Source of the DNA: an uncultured Prochlorococcus sp.
GTDB taxonomy: Bacteria > Cyanobacteriota > Cyanobacteriia > PCC-6307 > Cyanobiaceae
NCBI GenBank assembly: GCA_902616595.1
Contig: CACMTJ010000003.1
Span: 40,139-104,138 of the forward strand
DNA length: 64,000 nt
Direction: 5' to 3'
Of the stretch, positions 1 to 8,313 are shown piece by piece (the first letter of the stretch is position 1; each line of letters opens with the position of its first letter). A model generated the notes under the pieces. That model had not been told where the DNA came from. It made no database searches and saw nothing but the letters and a program-made list of their open reading frames with translations. The position numbers were made by a program, and so were the translations under genes.

Positions 1-2
1 CT

Positions 3-212
3 GGGGGGATATTAGTATTAGCTGATTCAATTCAAATAAGTGATTCACCTGACTTTACATCCGTAATGGAAAACTTCTATAAATCTTTTCACGAGCCTTT
101 TTATTGTGATTACATAAAAGAGGATATAGATTCAAAAATAGAGGAAGTAGGGTTTAAAGATGTAAAATCAAATTCCTTTTTTATGACCAAAGTATGGTCT
201 GCTGTAAAGTAA
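3..212 (+). CDS. C-terminal part of a SAM-dependent methyltransferase (5' truncated)
   Basis: An open frame enters from the left edge and ends with TAA at 210-212, leaving 69 residues. The remnant has the C-terminal pattern of class I methyltransferases: a GGILVLADS strand-turn, a helix carrying FYKSFHEPF, and a final strand pair ending VGFKDVKSNSFFMTKVWSAVK. The SAM-binding part lies outside the window, so the substrate cannot be inferred. It runs co-directionally into the small gene at 225 with a 12-base gap and may be co-transcribed with it. The methyltransferase call is moderately sure. Confidence 0.6.
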   Translation, partial: GGILVLADSIQISDSPDFTSVMENFYKSFHEPFYCDYIKEDIDSKIEEVGFKDVKSNSFFMTKVWSAVK

Positions 213-224
213 ATAAAAAATTCT

Positions 225-488
225 ATGACCTACTGGGATAAAGATACTATTCAGCTTGTTCAAAGTCTTAATGACAAATTAAAAATTGATCATTCTAAAT
301 GGCATAAAGATAAAGGAAATAAATATAAACGATCTGCAGAATTAATTTCGGCGGGATTATGCCATTTAATTATTTCTTGTAATGAGAATGAAACTATTGA
401 CTATATAGAAGAAAGTATTAAATGGTTAAAAGAAATTAACGTGGATCAACCTTGCCCAAGTAAAAATCACCTTTTTAAAGCCAACTGA
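225..488 (+). CDS. Small conserved cyanobacterial protein of unknown function
   Basis: An 87-residue soluble, mostly helical protein with no membrane segment or signal peptide. It carries a middle SAELISAGLCHLIISC helix and a C-terminal PCPSKNHLF motif. I recognise the pattern as a short cyanobacterial family but not its function. It follows the methyltransferase remnant closely, so it may share a transcript. Its 3' end overlaps the convergent ATPase gene by 22 bases, which is usual in this compact genome. The ATG start at 225 is the only sensible one. Confidence 0.75.
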   Translation: MTYWDKDTIQLVQSLNDKLKIDHSKWHKDKGNKYKRSAELISAGLCHLIISCNENETIDYIEESIKWLKEINVDQPCPSKNHLFKAN

Positions 489-901
489 AGCCTATTACCT
501 TTACTACTCCATCTAATATCATCAAAACATTCATTAATAATGTAAAGTCCACGGCCATTTACACTACTTATTTTTTTTGGTAATTTGTAGTCTCTTTTTT
601 TTATTTCTAAACCATTACCTTGATCTTGAATTTGCCAAACACACCAATTAGGAGTAATTATTCTTCTTACTCTAATATTTTTTTTAGGATCTAATTTATT
701 TCCATGTTTTACTGCGTTAACTAGAGCTTCATGTAGACCAAGTTTTATAAGATAGCTTGATTGAGAATTTTTAATAGGTTCTAATAATTGATCGACAAAT
801 TCATTTAACTGTAATGATGATTCGAATTCGTAGTTTGACCAGTTAATCTTTGGTCTTTTAAAAAATTTCTTTAAAATATTTTTGCCCCGAAATAAGGACA
901 T
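467..901 (-). CDS. RsbW/SpoIIAB-like ATP-binding (HATPase) anti-sigma regulatory kinase
   Basis: A 144-residue protein whose core is a GHKL ATPase fold. The N-box reads HEALVNAVKHGN (about residues 58-69), followed by a DQGNGL G1 box and a GRGLYII G2 box. There is no sensor or dimerisation domain, so this is the stand-alone anti-sigma-factor kinase type rather than a two-component kinase. In that family the protein binds a sigma factor and phosphorylates a STAS-domain antagonist. A STAS gene lies at 24853-25215 and could be its partner, though the two are not linked. A basic N-terminus (KKFFKRPK) precedes the domain. Confidence 0.8.
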   Translation of the reverse strand: MSLFRGKNILKKFFKRPKINWSNYEFESSLQLNEFVDQLLEPIKNSQSSYLIKLGLHEALVNAVKHGNKLDPKKNIRVRRIITPNWCVWQIQDQGNGLEIKKRDYKLPKKISSVNGRGLYIINECFDDIRWSSKGNRLQLALKR

Positions 902-948
902 AATAATATTTTGATACTGTCTTAATTTTAACTTATTAAATACCTCAT

Positions 949-1668
949 TTAAAGAATATTATTATGTCTCTCTGCAATAGCAGGATGTCGTAAGATGGAG
1001 TCCATAAGTCTTACTCCTCTTAGTTGATTTATTAAAGGCATATGTCCATCAGGAGCATCCAATGACCAGCAAAAAGATCCGGGATATCTAGTCCATAAGC
1101 CATTTTTTTTCCAACCTATCTTCGGCCACATTAATTCATATTTTTTTCCTACTGATTTTAATATCTTTGCCTGAATTGAGAATCCAAATCTGCCAGTAGA
1201 ATAAATATTCCATAATCGATCAATTGTTTCTAGATCTTTACCTGACATATTCTTAACTTCACTATAGAAAACATATCCACGTTTTTCAGCTAATTTCCCA
1301 GCTAATTTTCGTAAATAGGAACTTGTTAATCTATCCGCCTCTTCAAATTCTTGCTCAACCAACTTCAATTGCAAATCTTCATAATTAATATCAAAATCTG
1401 AATATGTATTAAACCAATTATTGAATTTGGAGTTTTCAAAGAATTCAGGCTTAAATTTTTTTAAAACTTGCAATATCCAACCAGCAGCCCAGTCGTCTCC
1501 ATCACTATCAAAGATATCAAACAGTGAAGGACCAAGATTAAAAATATTTTCGAATTCAGATTCTATTTGAGTTAATGAATTTATTCTTTTTCTTTGATTG
1601 GAATCTACAAATTTTTTTATCAGATTTAATGTAGCATTATTATGGTTATCTTGTTCTTTGTTATTCAT
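949..1668 (-). CDS. gun4: GUN4 domain protein, porphyrin-binding regulator of Mg-chelatase
   Basis: A 239-residue protein with an N-terminal helical half (about 1-90) and a C-terminal GUN4 domain. Recognisable blocks are DWAAGWILQVLK in the first half, then DLETIDRLWNIYSTGRFGFS, ELMWPKIGWK and GSFCWSLDAPDGHMPL in the second. GUN4 binds protoporphyrin IX and Mg-protoporphyrin and stimulates ChlH of magnesium chelatase, the first committed step of chlorophyll synthesis. The length matches cyanobacterial GUN4 (Ycf53). It is divergent from mnmH, with 35 bases between the starts. Confidence 0.92.
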   Translation of the reverse strand: MNNKEQDNHNNATLNLIKKFVDSNQRKRINSLTQIESEFENIFNLGPSLFDIFDSDGDDWAAGWILQVLKKFKPEFFENSKFNNWFNTYSDFDINYEDLQLKLVEQEFEEADRLTSSYLRKLAGKLAEKRGYVFYSEVKNMSGKDLETIDRLWNIYSTGRFGFSIQAKILKSVGKKYELMWPKIGWKKNGLWTRYPGSFCWSLDAPDGHMPLINQLRGVRLMDSILRHPAIAERHNNIL

Positions 1669-1703
1669 TTTAAAAAATCAATCTAAAAAAATAAAAACTA
1701 TCC

Positions 1704-2744
1704 ATGTATTTCAAAAGAAAAGAACTAGAGAAATTTAGAAGTTTTAAAGGACCACTTATAGATGTTAGAAGCCCGAGTGAATATTATAAAGGACACCTGC
1801 CTAATTCTATTAACATTCCACTATTTGATAATGATGAGAGATCCATAATTGGAACTATTTATAAAAAAGAAGGAAGAAAAAAAGCTGTCATAGAGGGATT
1901 AAATTTTTTTGAAAAAAAAATGGAATTTCTTCTTGATAATTTATTCATAAGTATTGAGTCTTATAAAACTATTGCTAATAAAAATAATGAATTTTTTATC
2001 AGAATATATTGCTCTAGAGGAGGAATGCGTTCACAAAGCATTGCTTGGCTACTAGAAAAATATAAATTAAATCCAATAACACTTAAGGGAGGATACAAAA
2101 TATATAGAAGATGGGTATTAGATAGTTTCTCAAAAAAGTTGAATTTATTAGTTATTGGAGGAAAAACAGGAACAGGGAAGACAAGATTATTATCATTACT
2201 AGAGAAATATAAATATCAAACTATTGATCTTGAAGGATTTGCTTGTCATAGAGGAAGTACATTTGGAGCTTTAGGAATGAAAGAACAACCTTCAAATGAA
2301 CAATTTGAAAATAAAATTGCAGAAAAATTAAATTCCTTTAAAAATTCTAATAATATTTTTGTAGAAGCAGAAAGTGCAAATATAGGCAAATGCAAAATAC
2401 CCCATGAATTTTTTAATCAGATGAAAAATTCAAGGAGAATAGAAATTATAAGGAGTGAATCTAACAGGTTAGATGAGTTGATAGATACATATAGTGTTTT
2501 TAAGAAAGAAGAACTTCAAGAATCTGTATTAAGGATTAAAAAAAGATTAGGACCACAAAGAACAAAAATAGCTCTCGAATCAATTAATAATGAGAGATGG
2601 GACTTAGTTTGTAAATCAGTTCTAGATTATTACGATAAATGTTATGAATATGAAAAGGTTGGTAAAACAAATATAAAGATATTAGATTTAACCGACAAAA
2701 AATATGATGAAAGTATCCTGGAGTTAGTAAATAATGTTTTATAA
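1704..2744 (+). CDS. mnmH: tRNA 2-selenouridine/geranyl-2-thiouridine synthase (MnmH/SelU)
   Basis: A 346-residue two-domain protein. The N-terminal rhodanese domain (about 15-130) has LIDVRSPSEY and an active-site loop CSRGGMRS with Cys about 103. A P-loop (GGKTGTGKT, about 152-160) opens the C-terminal half. This order is diagnostic of MnmH, which acts on the wobble 2-thiouridine of tRNA-Lys, -Glu and -Gln, geranylating it and exchanging sulfur for selenium when selenophosphate is available. No selenophosphate synthetase is in this window. It is followed at 60 bases by psb28. Confidence 0.9.
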   Translation: MYFKRKELEKFRSFKGPLIDVRSPSEYYKGHLPNSINIPLFDNDERSIIGTIYKKEGRKKAVIEGLNFFEKKMEFLLDNLFISIESYKTIANKNNEFFIRIYCSRGGMRSQSIAWLLEKYKLNPITLKGGYKIYRRWVLDSFSKKLNLLVIGGKTGTGKTRLLSLLEKYKYQTIDLEGFACHRGSTFGALGMKEQPSNEQFENKIAEKLNSFKNSNNIFVEAESANIGKCKIPHEFFNQMKNSRRIEIIRSESNRLDELIDTYSVFKKEELQESVLRIKKRLGPQRTKIALESINNERWDLVCKSVLDYYDKCYEYEKVGKTNIKILDLTDKKYDESILELVNNVL

Positions 2745-2803
2745 ATAACCACAAACGAATTTGAAAAATATTTCCTAAGATAGCAAATTATCAAACTAAC
2801 ATT

Positions 2804-3157
2804 ATGACAGCAAATAAAACTGCAAAAATTCAATTTTATGAAGGAACTGATGAACCTGTAGTTCCTGAAATAAGACTCACTAGGAGTAAGGATGGTACCA
2901 CAGGCCAAGCTTTATTTTTGTTCGAAAAACCTCAGGCATTATCTTCAATTACGGATGGGGAAATCACAGGCATGCGTATGATTGACTCTGAAGGTGAAAT
3001 ATTAACTAGGGAAGTTAAAGTAAAGTTTGTTGATGGAGAACCAATATTTTTAGAAGCAGTATATATTTGGAAGAACACATCTGACTTTGATAGATTTATG
3101 AGATTTGCAAATAGTTATGCCAAATCAAATGGATTAGGATATTCTGAAAAGAAGTAG
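2804..3157 (+). CDS. psb28: Photosystem II assembly protein Psb28
   Basis: A 117-residue soluble protein matching Psb28 over its whole length. Blocks include [42 protein letters not shown] and the C-terminal [18 protein letters not shown]. Psb28 is an extrinsic factor that binds PSII assembly intermediates on the cytoplasmic side near CP47 and protects them during biogenesis and repair. It has no transmembrane segment. The gene lies just upstream of a permease that begins 13 bases later. Confidence 0.95.
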   Translation: MTANKTAKIQFYEGTDEPVVPEIRLTRSKDGTTGQALFLFEKPQALSSITDGEITGMRMIDSEGEILTREVKVKFVDGEPIFLEAVYIWKNTSDFDRFMRFANSYAKSNGLGYSEKK

Positions 3158-3170
3158 AATATTTTGAAAA

Positions 3171-4214
3171 TTGAGTAGTTCGTTATATTTCAAGTTAGTA
3201 GTAATTTTAATAACTTCGTTAATAGTTTGGACTCTAAGAGATTTTCTCCTATTAATAATTTGTTCCTTAGTAATTTCAAATATTGTATGTAATTTATGTA
3301 ATCAAATACAAAAGGGGTTGAAAATCCCCCGACCTCTTTCATTGTTTCTTGTCTTAACTGTTATATCGGTAATAGTATTTACTATTTTTATTCTTGTATT
3401 GCCTCCGTTTATAAAAGAATTCAATGAAATACTAGTTGATATTCCAAATGGTTTATCAAAAATAAATATTTTGATTAATACAAATCTGAATAAATTTAAT
3501 GTTTTATTATATGGTGAAGAATCAGAAAATGTTATAGACATTTTCAGTCTTATAAATAATGTGGTAACTATTCCAGATACCTCAACTATTGCAAAAGCTA
3601 TTCAAGAAAGTTTTATAAATTTAATAAATATAGCGGGGAACCTTGGTTCAGGTCTTTTGAAATTAATATTCGTATTAGCAGTGAGTTTAATGATTTCTAT
3701 TGAACCAAAACAATATAAAGAAAATATACTTCTATTAATTCCAAAAAATTATCGCAACAAATTTAGAAATATTCTGGAAAAATGCAATACTGCATTAGCA
3801 AATTGGGCCTTTTCTATTATCATAAGCTCATTATCAGTAGGTCTATTATCATTAATAGTTCTTTCTATATTAGACGTTAAATATGTTGTCTCAAATGCTT
3901 TAATAGCAATGGTTCTTAACATTATTCCAAATATAGGTCCAGTTATTAGTGGGATATTTCCAATCTCAATTGCACTACTAGATAATTTTTGGAAACCACT
4001 GGCCGTTTTAGGAGCATATGTAATCATTCAAAATATTGAAAGTTATATAATAATGCCATCTATTATGAAGAAAAAAGCAAACTTACTTCCTGGTTTAACA
4101 TTAATATCACAATTTGGATTTACCTTCATTTTTGGTCCATTAGGCTTAATACTCTCTCTTCCATTAGCAGTAGTAATTCAGGTTTTAATCAAAGAGTCAT
4201 TTAAAGATATTTAA
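3171..4214 (+). CDS. AI-2E family (PerM/UPF0118) membrane transporter
   Basis: A 347-residue polytopic protein with about seven to eight hydrophobic segments. Two or three sit in the first 80 residues, then a soluble loop (about 85-150), then a C-terminal block with NIIPNIGPVISGIFPISIALL and ENIESYIIMPSIM. These motifs mark the AI-2E/PerM family, whose members export diverse small molecules or act as sodium/proton antiporters; the substrate here cannot be told. The start is TTG at 3171, 13 bases after psb28. Confidence 0.85.
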   Translation: MSSSLYFKLVVILITSLIVWTLRDFLLLIICSLVISNIVCNLCNQIQKGLKIPRPLSLFLVLTVISVIVFTIFILVLPPFIKEFNEILVDIPNGLSKINILINTNLNKFNVLLYGEESENVIDIFSLINNVVTIPDTSTIAKAIQESFINLINIAGNLGSGLLKLIFVLAVSLMISIEPKQYKENILLLIPKNYRNKFRNILEKCNTALANWAFSIIISSLSVGLLSLIVLSILDVKYVVSNALIAMVLNIIPNIGPVISGIFPISIALLDNFWKPLAVLGAYVIIQNIESYIIMPSIMKKKANLLPGLTLISQFGFTFIFGPLGLILSLPLAVVIQVLIKESFKDI

Positions 4215-4217
4215 AAA

Positions 4218-4397
4218 CTACTTTATTTTTTTATATAAATATGGGTAAGAAAAAAGTATAAAGAAAGCTAAGGGATGTTTACCAATAGCAAAATATAGTG
4301 AATTAAAAGTAAAATGATCAAATAATATTCTTAGCTCAGTAGAAAGATCTATTAAAACTAAAGAAAATAAAATTATCAAATAGTAATTCAATTTCAT
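4218..4397 (-). CDS. Small hydrophobic protein of unknown function (59 aa)
   Basis: Hand translation of the gap before secF gives a 59-residue frame from ATG at 4397 to TAG at 4218. It starts MKLNYYLIILFSLVLIDLS and ends SYPYLYKKIK, with two hydrophobic stretches (about 4-18 and 32-50) separated by ELRILFDHFTFNS. It sits 18 bases downstream of secF in the same direction, consistent with a small membrane protein at the end of the pdhB-secD-secF transcript. I do not recognise the family. Confidence 0.6.
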   Translation of the reverse strand: MKLNYYLIILFSLVLIDLSTELRILFDHFTFNSLYFAIGKHPLAFFILFSYPYLYKKIK

Positions 4398-4415
4398 ATA
4401 ATCAAAAGCCTAATC

Positions 4416-5330
4416 TCAGTCTTTAAGCAACAAAGATGGAGCCAATAAAATACTTGAATAACTTCCAACTATAATTCCTAATGATAAGGCTAAGGAAAAC
4501 CAAAATAGCGAGTAAGATCCAAACAAAATTATGCTTAATAAAGGGATTAGAGTTGTAATACTGGTAAACGTTGTTCTCCTAAATGATTCATTTACTGATA
4601 ATTGAATAGTTTCGTTATAACCTTCTTTCTTTGATTTTAAATTTTCACGAATTCTATCAAAAATAACAACAGTATCATTTACAGAATAACCAGCAATAGT
4701 AAGCAAGGATACAGCAAATAAACTATTTACCTCGACAGATAATATAATTCCCAACCAAGAGAATATACCGAAAACAATTAATAAATCATGGAATAAAGCT
4801 AATAATGCAAATAATGCATATTTTTTATCAAATCTAATAGTTATATATAAAGAAATTGCTAATAAAGAAACTAACAATGAAGTAACACAATTAGTTAGTA
4901 ATCTTTTCCCAAGCTTTGGACCTATTAATCTTGAATCCTTACTCTCATAATTTAGAGGTCCAATAATATTATCAAGATTACTAATAAGATTATTTGATTC
5001 TTCGATACTCAAATAAGGTGTTCTTATTGAAATCAACTTATTATTATTTTGGGATTGTAATTTAATGTTATTTAATAAGTTTTTATTTTTAGAGTTCTCT
5101 CTTAAATTTTCTAAAACCGAATCAGGAGAAAAATCAGAACATTCCTCCTTACAAATTCTCTCTATTCTTAATTCATTTCCCCCAACAAAATCCATCCCTA
5201 AATTTATAGGTTTCTTATAAGAAGTATTAAAAGTAGAATATAAAATTCCTAAAAGACTCAACAAAATAAGAACAGTTGAAAAACTAATTATCTTTTTTTT
5301 ATTTTTTATTAGTTCAAGATTGAATTTCAT
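4416..5330 (-). CDS. secF: Protein translocase subunit SecF
   Basis: A 304-residue inner/thylakoid membrane protein of the RND-like SecDF family. TM1 is at about 13-31, then the FVGGNELRIERI motif opens a short periplasmic P1-like domain, and five TM helices follow from about 145. The TM4 block SVNDTVVIFDRIREN is the SecF hallmark. SecDF uses the proton gradient to pull polypeptides through SecYEG. The gene lies 22 bases downstream of secD in the usual order. Confidence 0.95.
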   Translation of the reverse strand: MKFNLELIKNKKKIISFSTVLILLSLLGILYSTFNTSYKKPINLGMDFVGGNELRIERICKEECSDFSPDSVLENLRENSKNKNLLNNIKLQSQNNNKLISIRTPYLSIEESNNLISNLDNIIGPLNYESKDSRLIGPKLGKRLLTNCVTSLLVSLLAISLYITIRFDKKYALFALLALFHDLLIVFGIFSWLGIILSVEVNSLFAVSLLTIAGYSVNDTVVIFDRIRENLKSKKEGYNETIQLSVNESFRRTTFTSITTLIPLLSIILFGSYSLFWFSLALSLGIIVGSYSSILLAPSLLLKD

Positions 5331-5352
5331 GGGAAAATTAGAAATAAAAAAT

Positions 5353-6822
5353 TTATTGTGAAAAATTTTTCCTGGGTAGATAGAGATTTTTTTGTCTGAA
5401 AGATTGATATGTTGTAAAAAATCGCAAGATAGTTTTAGAACAATTTAATGAGGTAAACAAGCTTATTAAGACTCCAATACCTAATGTTGCTGCAAAACCT
5501 TTAACAAAATTTGTTCCTAATAAAAACAATACAAAACAACTTAGAAGAGTTGTAATATGGCCATCAACTATAGATGAATTAGCCCTTTGAAAACCGCTGT
5601 CAATAGATCTTGTAAGAGTATTACCATCATATAATTCTTCTCTAATTCTCTCAAATATTAGAATGTTTGCATCAACAGCCATACCAATACTAAGTATAAG
5701 ACCAGATATTCCAGGTAAAGTCAAAGTTACAGGAATTAAAGAATATAGAGCTAAGTTAAAAAAACCATAAAGTACTAAAGAAAGAACTGAAACAAAACCT
5801 AGAATTCTATAATTAAAAATCATAAAAATACCAACAAAAATTAACCCACTAATAGCTGCATAAAGACTTTTTAAAATATTTTTGGATCCCAACAGAGCAC
5901 CTATTGTGTTAGTTTCTACTATTTCAATTGGCAATGGCAACGAGCCTCCTTTAAGTTGAACTTCTAATTCTCTAGCATTTTCAGCACTAAAATTACCGCT
6001 TATTGTTGCTGATCCACCTGTAATCCCAGTACTGGCAAACTGATTACCAACACTGGCTTCACTTATTGACTCACCATCTAAAATGATAGCCAATAGTTGA
6101 TTAGTACCAGCAATTGACTTTGTAATTTCTGCAAACTTTTTACCTCCTGAATTACTAAAAGTTAATAAAACTTCCCAATTACTATTTGTTTGTTCTTGTC
6201 TCCTTCCTGCGTTAATTAGATCCTTACCAGATAAATCTGTTTTAATAAATAAATTTGTAATTTCTTTATCAACATATTTTTTGATTTCAATTAACTTCCC
6301 ATATAAATCATTACTAGTAGATGAATAATTCAATTCTTGCTCTATATCTTTAAGATCATCTTGAATAACTTTTAAGAAATTATCATCATTTTGAATTTTT
6401 TCTGCAAGGGAATATCTATCAATTAATTCTTTAATACTCAATCTCTGTAGTTGCAGGGTTTTTAAATCTGTGGATGTTCTTTCTTTTTGGATTCTAAATT
6501 CTAATAAAGCAGTCTTACCTAATACCCTTGAAGCAACTAATGGATTTTGTTCACCCGGTAATTCTAAAATCAATTGATCTCTACCGAGGGTTTGCAAATT
6601 AGACTCAGAAACTCCTAAATTGTTAACACGCTTATCTATAACCGAATTAACTGCTTCAAGTTCATCCCTTGTTACCTTACCTTCCTCTTTAATAATTTGT
6701 AGTGTAAGTTGAGAACCCCCTTGTAAATCCAATCCCAACTGTAAGGGATAATTTATTAATAGATAAATAGATAAAGTAAATAGAAATATAATAAAAAAAA
6801 GCCAACCTTGCCTTCTTTTCAT
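5353..6822 (-). CDS. secD: Protein translocase subunit SecD
   Basis: A 489-residue partner of SecF. TM1 (about 8-26) is followed by the LGLDLQGGSQLTLQI motif, a large periplasmic domain (about 35-310) and a five-helix C-terminal block containing SIGMAVDANILIFERIREEL, the SecD TM4 motif that carries proton-relay residues. It converts proton motive force into forward movement of exported proteins. It starts with ATG only 3 bases after pdhB stops, so pdhB-secD-secF are one transcription unit. Confidence 0.95.
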   Translation of the reverse strand: MKRRQGWLFFIIFLFTLSIYLLINYPLQLGLDLQGGSQLTLQIIKEEGKVTRDELEAVNSVIDKRVNNLGVSESNLQTLGRDQLILELPGEQNPLVASRVLGKTALLEFRIQKERTSTDLKTLQLQRLSIKELIDRYSLAEKIQNDDNFLKVIQDDLKDIEQELNYSSTSNDLYGKLIEIKKYVDKEITNLFIKTDLSGKDLINAGRRQEQTNSNWEVLLTFSNSGGKKFAEITKSIAGTNQLLAIILDGESISEASVGNQFASTGITGGSATISGNFSAENARELEVQLKGGSLPLPIEIVETNTIGALLGSKNILKSLYAAISGLIFVGIFMIFNYRILGFVSVLSLVLYGFFNLALYSLIPVTLTLPGISGLILSIGMAVDANILIFERIREELYDGNTLTRSIDSGFQRANSSIVDGHITTLLSCFVLFLLGTNFVKGFAATLGIGVLISLFTSLNCSKTILRFFTTYQSFRQKNLYLPRKNFSQ

Positions 6823-6825
6823 TGT

Positions 6826-7809
6826 CTATATACTCCCACTAATTAAGTGTTCAACTTTTTCAACTATTTGATGTGGTTGGATTATTGTCAAATTCTCAAG
6901 ATTTCCATTATAAGGAGTTGGAATATCCTGACTAGATAATCTAATTGGTCGGTAATCAAGATCATCAAAACACTCTTCTGTTATCAAAGCAATTAATTCT
7001 GCACCAATACCTCCAGTCTTCATACATTCTTCAACAATAATTACTTTATTTGTTTTTCTTATTGATTTTGAGATGGTTTCCATATCAAATGGTTTTAAAC
7101 TTATTAAATCTATTAACTCAACATCTATTCCTTTTTTTTCTAATTCTTCAACAGCTTTAAGGCAGTGATGTCTCATTCTTGAATAAGTCAATAAAGTAAT
7201 ATCTTTTCCTTCTTTTACAACATCAGCCTGATCTAAAGCACAAATATAATCACCCTCAGGTAATTCTTCAGATAGATTATAAAGAAGAACATGTTCGAAA
7301 AATAGAACTGGATTATCATCTCTTATAGCTGCTTTCATTAAACCTTTAGCATTTGTGGGTGTACTACATGCAACAATCTTTATGCCAGGAACTGCGTGAA
7401 AATATGCTTCAAGTCTTTGACTGTGCTCAGCACCAAGTTGACGACCAACTCCTCCAGGTCCTCGAACTACTGCTGGTATTTTATAATTTCCGCCGCTTGT
7501 ATATCTAAGCATACCCATATTATTTGATATCTGATTAAAAGCTAAAAGCAAAAAACCCATATTCATTCCTTCTACTATTGGTCTTAAGCCTGTCATTGCT
7601 ACACCAACTGCCATACCCGTAAAACTATTCTCTGCAATTGGAGTATCTAAGACTCTTAACTCTCCATATTTTTCATATAAATCCTTAGTTACCTTATAAG
7701 AACCTCCATATTGGCCAACATCTTCCCCCATAACGCAAACATTTACATCATTTGCCATTTCTTCATCAATTGCCTCTTTCAAAGCATTAAATAATAATGT
7801 TCCAGCCAC
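6826..7809 (-). CDS. pdhB: Pyruvate dehydrogenase E1 component, beta subunit
   Basis: A 327-residue transketolase-like protein. [35 protein letters not shown] and [17 protein letters not shown] are standard E1-beta blocks, and the C-terminal transketolase domain begins around 195. With E1 alpha (encoded elsewhere) it decarboxylates pyruvate using thiamine diphosphate and passes acetyl groups to E2, feeding acetyl-CoA into lipid synthesis. The start is GTG at 7809, giving [14 protein letters not shown], the usual N-terminus in cyanobacteria. Confidence 0.95.
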   Translation of the reverse strand: MAGTLLFNALKEAIDEEMANDVNVCVMGEDVGQYGGSYKVTKDLYEKYGELRVLDTPIAENSFTGMAVGVAMTGLRPIVEGMNMGFLLLAFNQISNNMGMLRYTSGGNYKIPAVVRGPGGVGRQLGAEHSQRLEAYFHAVPGIKIVACSTPTNAKGLMKAAIRDDNPVLFFEHVLLYNLSEELPEGDYICALDQADVVKEGKDITLLTYSRMRHHCLKAVEELEKKGIDVELIDLISLKPFDMETISKSIRKTNKVIIVEECMKTGGIGAELIALITEECFDDLDYRPIRLSSQDIPTPYNGNLENLTIIQPHQIVEKVEHLISGSI

Positions 7810-7858
7810 AATTAATTACCTAATTAATCACATATATAATCCTACCACTTTGAATAAT

Positions 7859-7954
7859 TTAACCTCCTTCAGCGAAGGTTATGAGTAGTAATATTGATAA
7901 AATCATTCCAGGCGAAAGTAAAAGGACTAAAAGGCCTAAGTCATGTAAAGACAT
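7859..7954 (-). CDS. Possible 31-residue single-pass membrane peptide
   Basis: The gap between the DUF3082 gene and pdhB contains a 31-codon frame (ATG at 7954, TAA at 7859-7861) reading MSLHDLGLLVLLLSPGM then a hydrophobic run ending ITFAEGG. One transmembrane helix is plausible, and the size matches tiny subunits of thylakoid complexes, but it matches none that I know. There is no good Shine-Dalgarno sequence and AT-rich DNA yields such frames by chance, so this is tentative. Its position between two co-directional genes is its best support. Confidence 0.3.
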   Translation of the reverse strand: MSLHDLGLLVLLLSPGMILSILLLITFAEGG

Positions 7955-7988
7955 TCAAAAAAAGTGTTTTCTTAATAATATTGGCAAT

Positions 7989-8291
7989 TCAATTTTTCTT
8001 CAGAAAAAAACTGCGAATAAATACAATAAAAAGTCCTATACCTATAAAAGCAAAAGAGAAAGTTAGCAAAAAAGATAATCCAATTATTAGGGTATTAATA
8101 CTCGAAGAAATATTTTGAACTATTTCAGAAGAATTAGATGGTTTATGTACTGAAAAATAAATTGCAATTTTATTACTTAAAAAATAAAAAAATATAAATA
8201 ATAGAAAACTTGTTAATGATCCTACAATAAAATTTAATGGTCCTTTTTCGGGAATGTTTTTTTCAATATTCTCATTACTATTATCAGCCAC
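7989..8291 (-). CDS. DUF3082 family membrane protein
   Basis: A 100-residue protein with a polar N-terminus (MADNSNENIEKNIPEKGP) and two membrane segments at about 20-45 and 65-95, separated by a loop with SSEIVQNISSSINTL. The layout and the GPLNFIVGSLTS start of TM1 fit DUF3082, found in cyanobacteria and plastids and without a known function. It lies downstream of ispE (22 bases) on the same strand and is probably co-transcribed with it. Confidence 0.75.
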   Translation of the reverse strand: MADNSNENIEKNIPEKGPLNFIVGSLTSFLLFIFFYFLSNKIAIYFSVHKPSNSSEIVQNISSSINTLIIGLSFLLTFSFAFIGIGLFIVFIRSFFLKKN

Positions 8292-8313
8292 AATAAAATT
8301 TGAATAAAAAAAT

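Noticed and set aside
2642..2908. 88-codon minus-strand frame over mnmH end and psb28 start
   Set aside because: It is a shadow of two well-supported genes and shows no family features.
7859..7880. Inverted repeat AACCT...AGGTT before pdhB
   Set aside because: The pairing requires a bulge and it coincides with the end of a possible small gene; there is no T tail in either direction.
7881..8118. Two plus-strand frames of 61 and 74 codons
   Set aside because: They run antisense over the DUF3082 gene, are made mostly of Lys, Ser and Asn from AT-rich DNA, and have no recognisable features.
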